Of a stretch of 64,000 nucleotides of DNA, positions 1 to 6,601 are shown piece after piece. Below the pieces are notes generated by a model. The model was not told the DNA's origin. It was given only the letters and a program-made list of their open reading frames with translations, and ran no database searches. The translations under genes and the position numbers were made by a program. The stretch's first letter is position 1, and the number at the start of each line of letters is the position of its first letter. This stretch comes from an uncultured Anaerolineae bacterium (GTDB taxonomy: Bacteria > Chloroflexota > Anaerolineae > Promineifilales > Promineifilaceae): the NCBI GenBank assembly GCA_937943625.1, contig CALEAD010000002.1:108891-172890 (forward strand), in the 5' to 3' direction.

Positions 1-829
1 CATCGCTGCCAGAAGCAATCCACACGGCAACGGCCGTACCGTCTACCAGCAGCAAGTTACCCAGCGCCATCCCCACCACCAGCGCCGCCGCGCGGTAAAG
101 CGCATTGCCCGGTGCCTTGCCATACAAAATTTGCCCGCGCTTGCCATCCACCACGACCTGATAGCTGCGCTGGCGATAACTATAGCGCACTACCCACAGC
201 GGGTAATAGACAATAGAAAGCTGCTCGCGCAGAAAGTGAAACTGCTCAAAGAACTTTTGCTTCAGGCTACGCGCCTGTCGCCCGCGAAAGATGAAGTGCT
301 GGCGCGCCTCGTGCAGCGCGTCGCTGCGTGACTCCGAGGGATCAAAGACCATAGCCTCGCTGCGCAGCAGGTCATCATCATAGGGCTGTAAATCCTTTTT
401 AGATAGCAGCACGCGATGCACGCCAAACTCAGAAACATCTACCGCGGCATCGTTCCAGTGCATCTCTTCCAGCACGTCTACCTCAACCGGTTTGGTGCTG
501 TTGTCGCCAGATTTGACGCGGCCAAAAAGCCAGCCGGCCACGGTGGCCTGCACGCGCCAATAAGGCAGGTACACCAGAAACACGTCTTTAATTTCTGCTT
601 TCTGGCGCAGGTCGCCGGCTTTTTTCATGCCGCTGAAGAAGCGCTGCACAATGCGCAGCACCTGGTCACGATCTACCTGGCGGCTGACCTGCCAGCGCCG
701 TGTGCCACGCTCGCCTTGCACCAGGGAGTGTAGCTGGCAAAAGGGGCATTGCACAATGCGCGCCCCCTCTGGCACGGCAACTACGCCGCCGCAGTTTGGA
801 CAAATGAGACCTTGGGATTGATCGTTCAT
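1..829 (-). CDS. Zinc-ribbon membrane protein, 3' end cut by window edge
   Basis: The frame is open from the ATG at 829 to the window edge, so the C-terminus is missing. The N-terminus has a zinc ribbon (CPNC near residues 10-13, CPFC near 28-31). A soluble stretch rich in aromatic residues follows, with the phrase YYPLWVVRYSYR, and then a hydrophobic segment at the visible end. The start codon shares one base with the stop of the upstream gene (TGATG), so translation is probably coupled. Domain order resembles the neighbour at 829-1638, so the two look like paralogues. I infer a membrane-anchored protein with a cytoplasmic zinc ribbon. The function is unknown. Confidence 0.75.
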   Translation of the reverse strand, partial: MNDQSQGLICPNCGGVVAVPEGARIVQCPFCQLHSLVQGERGTRRWQVSRQVDRDQVLRIVQRFFSGMKKAGDLRQKAEIKDVFLVYLPYWRVQATVAGWLFGRVKSGDNSTKPVEVDVLEEMHWNDAAVDVSEFGVHRVLLSKKDLQPYDDDLLRSEAMVFDPSESRSDALHEARQHFIFRGRQARSLKQKFFEQFHFLREQLSIVYYPLWVVRYSYRQRSYQVVVDGKRGQILYGKAPGNALYRAAALVVGMALGNLLLVDGTAVAVWIASGSD

Positions 830-1638
830 CAGACCTTGCTAGAGATGACAGTGGCGGCAATGAAGATGGGCATAGCCAGGATGGCCGCCACGATGAAGTA
901 GAAAATGATGGCAACGACCGTTGCGCCTGCGCCCATGGTAATGCCTGCCAGAGGGATGAAGGCGGCCAGAAAGTAGAGCACAAACGCGGCACAGCCCAGT
1001 GTTTTATAAGGGGCCTCCCACTTAGAGGGGAAAACGGTGGCATAAACTTTGCCGGCAGCGGCATCTACAACGGCCGTGTACTCCCGCCCCTGGTACACAT
1101 ACTTGCACACAAAAATGGGCAAATGCACCAGCGACATTTCGCGGATAGCCCCAGTGGCAATGCCTTGGTTTTCCGCCAGCCAGCGCCGCACTGTTTCCAG
1201 CGGTACGGTGGGCGCAATCGCCTCGGCATCTACGGCATGGTCATACGGTTCCAGGTCAGAAGCAGGAATACGCATCTCTGTCAGCTCCAGCACAGAGAGC
1301 GCCGCCGCTGGTTCCATCAGCACGCGCTCGTGGCCTCCCTGCTGCACCTTGACCAGCCACATGGGAAAAAGCTGGAACTGCGCCGCGCCAATTTGCGCCT
1401 TTTTGTCCAGGCCTTTCACCGTGTTGTTGCCTGCCATCCAGCGCCGCAGCACCGCGATAGCCTCCTGCTCGCCCACCGTTTGCCGCACCAGGTAGTGCAG
1501 CACCGCGCCACTTTTGTCTACAAAGTTGGTAGTCTGGCAAAAGGCGCAGGTAACAAACTGCGTGCCGACCTCAACAGGCAAGGGGCTACCGCACTGTTGA
1601 CATAACAGCTGGGCGGGAGGCGGAGGCGTTTCAATCAT
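829..1638 (-). CDS. Zinc-ribbon protein with C-terminal membrane segments
   Basis: 269 residues. CQQC (13-16) and CAFC (31-34) form an N-terminal zinc ribbon. The middle contains the phrase LVHLPIFVCKYVYQGREYTAVVD, shortened here to its sense: a beta-rich soluble domain that resembles the matching part of the downstream gene. Two or three hydrophobic helices occupy about residues 213-265. It is the first gene of a two-gene unit with the partial gene at 1-829. No enzyme motif is visible. Either a membrane-associated scaffold or a metal-dependent sensor would fit, and the sequence does not decide between them. Confidence 0.75.
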   Translation of the reverse strand: MIETPPPPAQLLCQQCGSPLPVEVGTQFVTCAFCQTTNFVDKSGAVLHYLVRQTVGEQEAIAVLRRWMAGNNTVKGLDKKAQIGAAQFQLFPMWLVKVQQGGHERVLMEPAAALSVLELTEMRIPASDLEPYDHAVDAEAIAPTVPLETVRRWLAENQGIATGAIREMSLVHLPIFVCKYVYQGREYTAVVDAAAGKVYATVFPSKWEAPYKTLGCAAFVLYFLAAFIPLAGITMGAGATVVAIIFYFIVAAILAMPIFIAATVISSKV

Positions 1639-1805
1639 GGCATGGCTTTTGGTAGGATTGTGCTTAAGTGGTTTTCACGCTCCGGGATTTACGTGGTAAG
1701 CCCTGTTCTCCGAACTCTTAGGCGCTAACCGCTCTCTTAACTGCAGGCAGTATAGCACATGGCCAGGGCAGACAAAAGAGGCTTTGGCACTCTTCTGATT
1801 TATGC

Positions 1806-1811
1806 TAAACT
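1806..1811 (+). promoter_or_regulatory. -10-like hexamer six bases before a start codon
   Basis: TAAACT lies exactly six bases upstream of the ATG at 1818. No Shine-Dalgarno sequence is seen. The spacing would place the transcript start at the start codon. The -35 region is not convincing. Confidence 0.35.
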
Positions 1812-1817
1812 TGCGCG

Positions 1818-1985
1818 ATGATGATGGGTATCCTGCTGGCGATTGAGTTAGGAGAGGTCGGCTCACGCAGCGTCATCCCGCTGGCGGACTTACTATGGTT
1901 TTTGGCGGGGTTGCTGCTGCTGACAGGGTCAACGGCCGTTGTGTTGTGGTGGAACCGCCGCGCCTATGCCGACCCCTTTGCCTGA
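1818..1985 (+). CDS. Small single-span membrane protein (55 aa)
   Basis: Short reading frame beginning with three consecutive ATG codons (1818, 1821, 1824). The product has one strong hydrophobic helix (about residues 22-45) followed by WWNRRAYADPFA, so the basic end is probably cytoplasmic. It carries one copy of the ACGGCCGT palindrome, read as TAV, as the real genes here do. It stands alone between the zinc-ribbon pair and efp. The family is not recognised. A -10-like hexamer six bases upstream suggests a leaderless message. Confidence 0.45.
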   Translation: MMMGILLAIELGEVGSRSVIPLADLLWFLAGLLLLTGSTAVVLWWNRRAYADPFA

Positions 1986-2141
1986 TTGGTCAGCCGGGCA
2001 AAATTAAGGCCCACCAGTAACGGCCAGGTCATTGGTTGCTTTCTTTCCAACCAACAAGCCAACCATCAAACCGGCAACCTTTTCCAAAGAGCGTTTATGG
2101 GCAACAGCCCCTACCATAAATGAAAGCCTTAGCGCAGTTAC

Positions 2142-2228
2142 TAAACCTGCGCGCGCCAACCAGGTTTGGCAACCTGGGCTGCATATACAGCCATCCGCCG
2201 TCGGCGGTCAGCCGTCGGCGGTCATTTT
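2142..2228 (+). repeat. 5'-leader repeat element, copy upstream of efp
   Basis: Inverted-repeat part (CCAACCAGGTTTGGCAACC) followed by GTCGGCGGTC units and a tail GGTCATTTT that ends 15 bases before the efp start. Related elements in the same orientation to their gene precede xdhC, the FAD oxidoreductase, the histidine kinase and ccmE. Confidence 0.6.
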
Positions 2229-2243
2229 CCGAGGAGCATTACC

Positions 2244-2801
2244 ATGATTGACGTGAATCAACTAAGGCGTGGGGTTAGCTTTCTCCACGAAGGGAATCTT
2301 TATAAAGTCACTGAATACAGCCACAGCAAGCCGGGACGCGGCAAGGCCACCATTCGCGTTAGCGTGCGCGATCTACGTAACGGCTCGAATTTCCAGCTGA
2401 CGTTTAACTCTGGCGACCGTGTGGAGGATGTGCGGCTGGACAAGCGTACCTTCCAATACCTCTATGATGATGGCGACTTCTTTGTGTTCATGGATACTGA
2501 CAGCTATGAGCAAAAGTTTGTCAATCACAGCGTTTTTGAGGGGTATACCCAGTTCTTGCGCGATAATATGGAACTGGAACTGCTGCAATACGAAGGGGAA
2601 GTGATTGACTTTGACTTACCTAAGGCGATGGAGTTTGAGGTGGTCGAGGCGGAAAACGCGGTCGCAGGAGATACGGCAACTGGCGCGACGAAAGAGGTGA
2701 TTACGGACACGGGGTTGAAGGTTAAGACGCCGCTGTTTGTACAGGTGGGGGACCGCATTAAAGTCAATACTGAAACTGGAGAGTACATTACGCGGGTTTA
2801 A
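2244..2801 (+). CDS. efp: Translation elongation factor P
   Basis: EF-P relieves ribosome stalling at consecutive prolines. The product is 185 residues, the usual length, with the KOW-like N-terminal domain and two OB domains ending in TGEYITRV, a typical C-terminus. The start at 2244 follows GAGGAG at 2231 with good spacing; longer in-frame extensions run into the leader repeat and are not credible. The tip of the loop that enters the peptidyl-transferase centre reads SKPGRGKA, so the residue at the modified position is Arg32, not Lys. Arg at this position is known in EF-Ps of other phyla, some rhamnosylated and some not. No modification gene is seen nearby. The gene contains no copy of the ACGGCCGT palindrome. 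Confidence 0.96.
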   Translation: MIDVNQLRRGVSFLHEGNLYKVTEYSHSKPGRGKATIRVSVRDLRNGSNFQLTFNSGDRVEDVRLDKRTFQYLYDDGDFFVFMDTDSYEQKFVNHSVFEGYTQFLRDNMELELLQYEGEVIDFDLPKAMEFEVVEAENAVAGDTATGATKEVITDTGLKVKTPLFVQVGDRIKVNTETGEYITRV

Positions 2802-2805
2802 TTAC

Positions 2806-2900
2806 TGGATACGGGCGTTTTTGCCGGCTGCCGGTGCAGCACGATTTATCAAATCGTGTTACGGCGCTGGCGGTCAGTGCGAATTTCGCCAGACTCTAGT
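2806..2900 (+). repeat. ~95-bp post-stop repeat, copy 1 (after efp)
   Basis: Begins four bases after the efp stop. It shares GTTTTTG, GGCTGCC, an internal hairpin (ACGATTT atc AAATCGT), TTACGGCGC and AATTTCGCCAGACTCTA with copies at 8596 and 33772, all on the strand of the preceding gene. Confidence 0.75.
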
Positions 2901-2932
2901 TTATCATGCAGTTATGGCAAATTTTGTCAGGA

Positions 2933-2965
2933 AGACCTGTCCCATCAGGGATGGGTCTTTTTTGT
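2933..2965 (+). terminator. Rho-independent terminator after efp
   Basis: CCCATC-agg-GATGGG stem flanked by AGAC and TCT and followed by a run of T (2957-2962). It lies downstream of the post-stop repeat and closes the efp transcript. Confidence 0.7.
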
Positions 2966-3049
2966 TGTCCTCTATAGCCGGTAAGCCATGATCTGCCAAC
3001 TGTGAGGGTGAATGGAATGAGGGTCAAGGATGCTGGCCTGAACAGCAAA

Positions 3050-3078
3050 CGGCCGTAAACCTGATCGTTTACGGCCGC
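3050..3078 (+). repeat. Hairpin built from two palindrome half-copies
   Basis: CGGCCGTAAAC ctgatc GTTTACGGCCG forms an 11-bp perfect stem. No U-tract follows, so it is not a classical terminator. It sits 12 bases before a strong Shine-Dalgarno sequence. Confidence 0.6.
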
Positions 3079-3104
3079 TTACCAAACCACAAAAGGAGGT
3101 GTCA

Positions 3105-3140
3105 ATGAACGGAGGATGCTGTGAAATTGGGTGCAGATAA
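3105..3140 (+). CDS. Candidate 11-residue Cys-rich peptide
   Basis: Reads MNGGCCEIGCR and stops at TAA. The only positive evidence is an almost perfect Shine-Dalgarno sequence (AAAGGAGGTG, 3093-3102) ending two bases before the ATG. This is stronger than that of most long genes in the window, many of which have none. A hairpin lies just upstream and rnhB just downstream. It could be a real micropeptide, a leader peptide, or an RNA element containing a GGAGG motif. No promoter was recognised. Confidence 0.3.
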   Translation: MNGGCCEIGCR

Positions 3141-3185
3141 ACACAGGTTAGCATAAGGGTTGGGTGACGTCAAGTGCCATTTCGA

Positions 3186-3191
3186 TATAAT
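3186..3191 (+). promoter_or_regulatory. -10 TATAAT directly before rnhB
   Basis: Consensus -10 hexamer seven bases before the ATG at 3199, which puts the transcript start at or next to that codon. It decides the start, because in-frame codons at 3160 and 3190 would lie upstream of or inside the promoter. Confidence 0.55.
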
Positions 3192-3198
3192 GTTACCT

Positions 3199-3831
3199 AT
3201 GCCTGATTTGACGTTGGAAACGGCCGTTTTCCTGCAACAGCACTTTCTCTACATTGCCGGCGTTGACGAGGCCGGGCGCGGCGCGTTGGCCGGGCCGGTG
3301 GTGGCAGCGGCCGTTATTTTGCCCCTGGATGACGCCAATCTGCTGACGACGCTGGCAGGCGTGAACGACTCCAAGCAGCTAACGGCCAGGCAGCGGCAGG
3401 CATTATTCACGCGCATCACCCAGTGCGCCCTGACCTATAGCATTGGCCAGACAGAAGCGGCCGTCATTGACGAGATTGGTATTATGTCCGCCACTAGGCG
3501 CGCCATGCAGCAGGCCATTGCGCAGTTACGCCCCAAGGCGGAGTTTTTGCTCATAGACGGCCGTATTCGCCTGCAAAATAACCCCCTGCCCCAGCAAGCC
3601 GTCGTGCGCGGCGACGGCAGAAGCGTGAGCATCGCCGCCGCCTCAATCCTGGCCAAAGTCACCCGCGACCAGCTGATGATTGAGCTAGACCGGCTCTACC
3701 CCGTCTATGGCTTTGCCCAACACAAAGGCTACGGCACAGCCGCTCACCTGGCCGCCCTGGCCACTTACGGCCCCTGCCCGCTGCACCGCCACACCTTTGC
3801 ACCCATGAAACGGCAGTTGCTGCGACTGTAG
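3199..3831 (+). CDS. rnhB: Ribonuclease HII
   Basis: Cleaves the RNA strand of RNA-DNA hybrids and removes misincorporated ribonucleotides. Catalytic acidic residues are visible in GVDEAGRGALAGP (Asp and Glu near 22-23), in FLLIDGR, and in VTRDQLM. The C-terminal region has the family's HKGYGT motif. About 210 residues, normal for the family. The frame could open earlier, at TTG 3160 or ATG 3190, but a TATAAT at 3186-3191 argues for 3199 on a leaderless message. It carries several ACGGCCGT-type sequences, giving TAV and DGR. Confidence 0.95.
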   Translation: MPDLTLETAVFLQQHFLYIAGVDEAGRGALAGPVVAAAVILPLDDANLLTTLAGVNDSKQLTARQRQALFTRITQCALTYSIGQTEAAVIDEIGIMSATRRAMQQAIAQLRPKAEFLLIDGRIRLQNNPLPQQAVVRGDGRSVSIAAASILAKVTRDQLMIELDRLYPVYGFAQHKGYGTAAHLAALATYGPCPLHRHTFAPMKRQLLRL

Positions 3832-3908
3832 CTGGATGATTTGATCTGAAAACGGCCGTTCCCCTACAACCTTTCCCCTAACTTTTTGTAAGAAAAGCAT
3901 AAATGTCA

Positions 3909-3936
3909 TTGACAGAATAGTTCGGTGGCGTACAAT
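3909..3936 (+). promoter_or_regulatory. Sigma-70 type promoter of the MarR/ABC operon
   Basis: TTGACA (3909-3914), 16-base spacer, TACAAT (3931-3936). The transcript start would be near 3943, giving a leader of about 35 bases. A MarR-family operator could overlap here, but no clear palindrome is seen. Confidence 0.6.
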
Positions 3937-3977
3937 TCTAGCCATCACCATTCACGCATCACTATCCACTCACCACC

Positions 3978-4541
3978 ATGTCCTGGTTACACGATCAGCA
4001 AAAACGAGAGCGCTGGGTGCGCTTTGTCCAATCGCTTGGCCCTAACGTAGACCCGAAGGCGCTGCGCCTGATGGACGAACTGGTTCACGTTTCGCGCGCC
4101 ATCTACCACGTCGGCGGGCAGAGCGTAGACGAAGCAGGGCTTTCTTATGCGCAGTATCGCGTGCTCATGCATCTGCTGTTTGCCGAAAACATGGGCGAGC
4201 GCAGTGACCTGACGCCCTCGGAAATTAGCGAGCGGCAGGGGGTGAGCCGCAACACCATGAGCGCGCTTATCCGTAACCTGGAGGAGGTAGGGCTGGTGCT
4301 GCGCCGCCTGGATGACGACGATCGCCGCCGCTTTAACATCAGCCTGACAGATGCCGGTCGTGAACTGGTGCGCCAATATGCGCGACAGCACCTGGAGATG
4401 GTCGGCCACTGCTTTAGCGCCCTGAGCGAGGAGGAGCAGGAAACGCTGTTCCAGCTATTGACGAAGGTGGGGCAGCACGTAACGGCCGTGCGCGACAGGC
4501 AGCCACAAACACAACCTGTAACTTATAACCGATGCGAATAG
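3978..4541 (+). CDS. MarR-family transcriptional regulator
   Basis: 187 residues. The winged helix-turn-helix lies in the centre: LTPSEISERQGVSRNTMSALIRNLEEVGLV is the recognition unit, given here only as a location (about residues 75-104), followed by the wing RRLDDDDRRRFNISLTDAGREL. Flanking helices would form the dimer interface. It sits 81 bases before the two ABC exporter genes on the same strand. This is the classic arrangement of a repressor that responds to an exported compound and controls its own operon. The ligand cannot be read from the sequence. Confidence 0.9.
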   Translation: MSWLHDQQKRERWVRFVQSLGPNVDPKALRLMDELVHVSRAIYHVGGQSVDEAGLSYAQYRVLMHLLFAENMGERSDLTPSEISERQGVSRNTMSALIRNLEEVGLVLRRLDDDDRRRFNISLTDAGRELVRQYARQHLEMVGHCFSALSEEEQETLFQLLTKVGQHVTAVRDRQPQTQPVTYNRCE

Positions 4542-4622
4542 AGACGGGAGATTAGAGACTGGAGATTAATTCCACAATCCCCAATCCGAAATCCCAAATC
4601 CGCAGTTCCCAAGGGAGATTTT
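4541..4622 (+). repeat. Low-complexity word repeat between regulator and exporter
   Basis: Contains GGAGATTAGAGACTGGAGATTA and AATCC-based words (aatccccaatccgaaatccc). The same words recur at 20704-20722, 38378-38390, 42170-42180 and 42310-42330. Function unknown. Confidence 0.45.
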
Positions 4623-6524
4623 ATGCAAGCAACCGTTAAACCCAATCAACGCTCCGGCAGGCCCGGCCGTCCCAAGGCAAACCCCAAAAGCCTGCATCGC
4701 GCCATGCGCTACTTGGGGCGTTACTCCCGCCTGACCATTGCCGCTACCCTGGCGCTGATTATTGCCACCGCGGCGCAATTGGCCGTGCCGCAATTGGTAC
4801 AAAACATCATTGACACCATCGTCAACAACGCCATCAACCGCGCCATCTTAGATATTCCCGCTGCCTTCCAGCAGCTGGCGGCGGAGCGACTGGGGTTGGA
4901 CTTAACGGCCGTGCGCACCGAACTTGACGCTGCTCCCCGCGCTCTGCTTAGTGTCGGCCTGATTGTGGTACTCTTTGCCGTTGCGCGCGGCCTCTTCACC
5001 TTTGCCCAGGCCTACATGTCCCAGGCGCTTTCGCAAAACATCGCCTTTGAGCTGCGCAACGACCTCTTTGCCAAAATTCAGCGCCTCAGCTTCAGCTACC
5101 ACGACAAAAACCGCACCGGCCAACTGATGATTCGCGCCACCGACGACGTAGAGAAGCTGCGCATCTTCATTGGCCAGGGGCTGCTCATTGCCTTGCAATC
5201 CTTCATCTTGCTTGCCGGCACGCTGATCATTTTGCTGGCCAGCAACGTACAGCTTACACTGGTCATCTTGCCGGTGCTGCCATTGGCGCTGATCATTTTC
5301 ATGGTTTTTGGTGCTATTGCCCAGCCCCTCTTTGCCGAAGTGCAGCGCCGCCTGGACAAAGTGAACACCATTTTGCAAGAGAACATGGCCGGCCTGAAGG
5401 TCGTCAAAGCGTTTGCCACCGAGCCGCGCGAGCAGGCGCGCTTCAAAGAGAGCATTGATCTGGAACTGGAGCAGCGCATTAAAATCAGCCGCGTTTTTTC
5501 CTTTTTGTTTCCCTTTATCTTTCTCATTGCCAACCTGGGGCAGGCGGCTATTCTCTACTTTGGCGGGCGCGCCATTGTGGATGGCACCTTCACCATTGGC
5601 GAGTGGCAGAAATTTAGCCTGTACCTGACCTTTGTCTTTATCCCCATGGGCCAGCTTGGCTTTCTGATCAACCTGATGGCGCAGGCGGCGGCCAGCGCCA
5701 CACGCATTTTTGAGATTTTGGATGCCAAGAATGACGTGGAGAACAAGCCAGGAGCGATTGAGCTAGGGGAAATAGACGGCCGTATCGAGTTCAACAACGT
5801 CACCTTCCGCTACTACAGCAGCGGCGAGCCAGTGCTCAGCGGTGTTAGCTTTGTTGCCGAGCCGGGACAAACAGTGGCCCTGCTCGGTTCCACCGGCAGC
5901 GGCAAAAGCACCATTATCAACCTCATCCCCCGCTTCTATGATGTGAGCGAGGGGCAGGTGTTAGTAGATGGGCACGACGTGCGCGATGTGACGATTGAAA
6001 GTTTACGCAAACAAATTGGCATTGTGCTGCAAGAGACCAATCTGTTCAGCGGCAGCATTCGCGACAACATTGCCTTTGGCCGTCCGGACGCTTCGCTGGA
6101 TGAGATTGTGGCCGCTGCCAAAGCAGCCGCCGCGCACGACTTCATTGTGCAGTTCCCCGATGGCTACGACACCCCGGTAGGCGAGCGCGGTTCCACCCTC
6201 AGCGGTGGGCAGAAGCAGCGCATTGCCATTGCCCGCGCCCTGCTGCTCAACCCGCGTATTCTCATCCTGGATGATTCTACCAGCAGCGTAGACCTGAACA
6301 CCGAATACCAGATTCAGCAGGCGCTAGACAAGTTAATGGAAGGGCGCACCAGCTTTGTCATTGCTTCGCGCATTAGTACGGTGCTAAACGCGGATCAAAT
6401 CCTGGTGCTGGACAAAGGGCGCATTGTAGATCGCGGCACGCATGAAGAGCTGCTGGAGCGCAGCGCCCTATACGCGGAAATTTACCATTCACAGTTGGAA
6501 GATAACGTCACCATTCATGGTTAA
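4623..6524 (+). CDS. ABC exporter subunit with degenerate ATPase site
   Basis: 633 residues: an N-terminal transmembrane domain with six helices (about 35-345) and a C-terminal ATPase. Walker A GSTGSGKST is near residue 421 and the signature LSGGQ near 525. Walker B reads ILILDDST, so the catalytic Glu is Asp. The H-loop reads IASRIST, so the switch His is Ser. Both changes mark a non-hydrolytic site, as in the degenerate subunit of heterodimeric exporters such as TM287/288. The next gene has canonical residues. The start has AAGGGAG upstream. Expected to act in the cytoplasmic membrane, exporting a drug or lipid-like substrate. Fold certain, substrate unknown. Confidence 0.92.
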   Translation: MQATVKPNQRSGRPGRPKANPKSLHRAMRYLGRYSRLTIAATLALIIATAAQLAVPQLVQNIIDTIVNNAINRAILDIPAAFQQLAAERLGLDLTAVRTELDAAPRALLSVGLIVVLFAVARGLFTFAQAYMSQALSQNIAFELRNDLFAKIQRLSFSYHDKNRTGQLMIRATDDVEKLRIFIGQGLLIALQSFILLAGTLIILLASNVQLTLVILPVLPLALIIFMVFGAIAQPLFAEVQRRLDKVNTILQENMAGLKVVKAFATEPREQARFKESIDLELEQRIKISRVFSFLFPFIFLIANLGQAAILYFGGRAIVDGTFTIGEWQKFSLYLTFVFIPMGQLGFLINLMAQAAASATRIFEILDAKNDVENKPGAIELGEIDGRIEFNNVTFRYYSSGEPVLSGVSFVAEPGQTVALLGSTGSGKSTIINLIPRFYDVSEGQVLVDGHDVRDVTIESLRKQIGIVLQETNLFSGSIRDNIAFGRPDASLDEIVAAAKAAAAHDFIVQFPDGYDTPVGERGSTLSGGQKQRIAIARALLLNPRILILDDSTSSVDLNTEYQIQQALDKLMEGRTSFVIASRISTVLNADQILVLDKGRIVDRGTHEELLERSALYAEIYHSQLEDNVTIHG

Positions 6525-6529
6525 CATCA

Positions 6530-6597
6530 GGTTGTTATTAAACCAACCTGACCAACCCAACCAACCTGACTAACCCAACCAACCCAAATTCGGAGAT
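6530..6597 (+). repeat. AACCAACC word repeat between the two exporter genes
   Basis: Seven near-repeats of AACCAACC/CTGACC/CTAACCC words in 60 bases, ending at the ribosome binding site of the next gene. Same word family as at 9325, 16713, 39184 and 56941. Confidence 0.5.
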
Positions 6598-6601
6598 TCC
6601 C

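Noticed and set aside
666..1064. Open frame of 132 aa overlapping two zinc-ribbon genes
   Set aside because: Shadow of the real frames on the same strand; composition is not protein-like.
2166..2243. Longer N-terminus of EF-P
   Set aside because: The extension lies in the leader repeat, and ATG 2244 has a clear GAGGAG and gives a normal EF-P length.
3091..3116. Fragment of 16S rRNA or anti-Shine-Dalgarno pairing RNA
   Set aside because: Only the AAAGGAGGTG core matches a Shine-Dalgarno; no other rRNA similarity.
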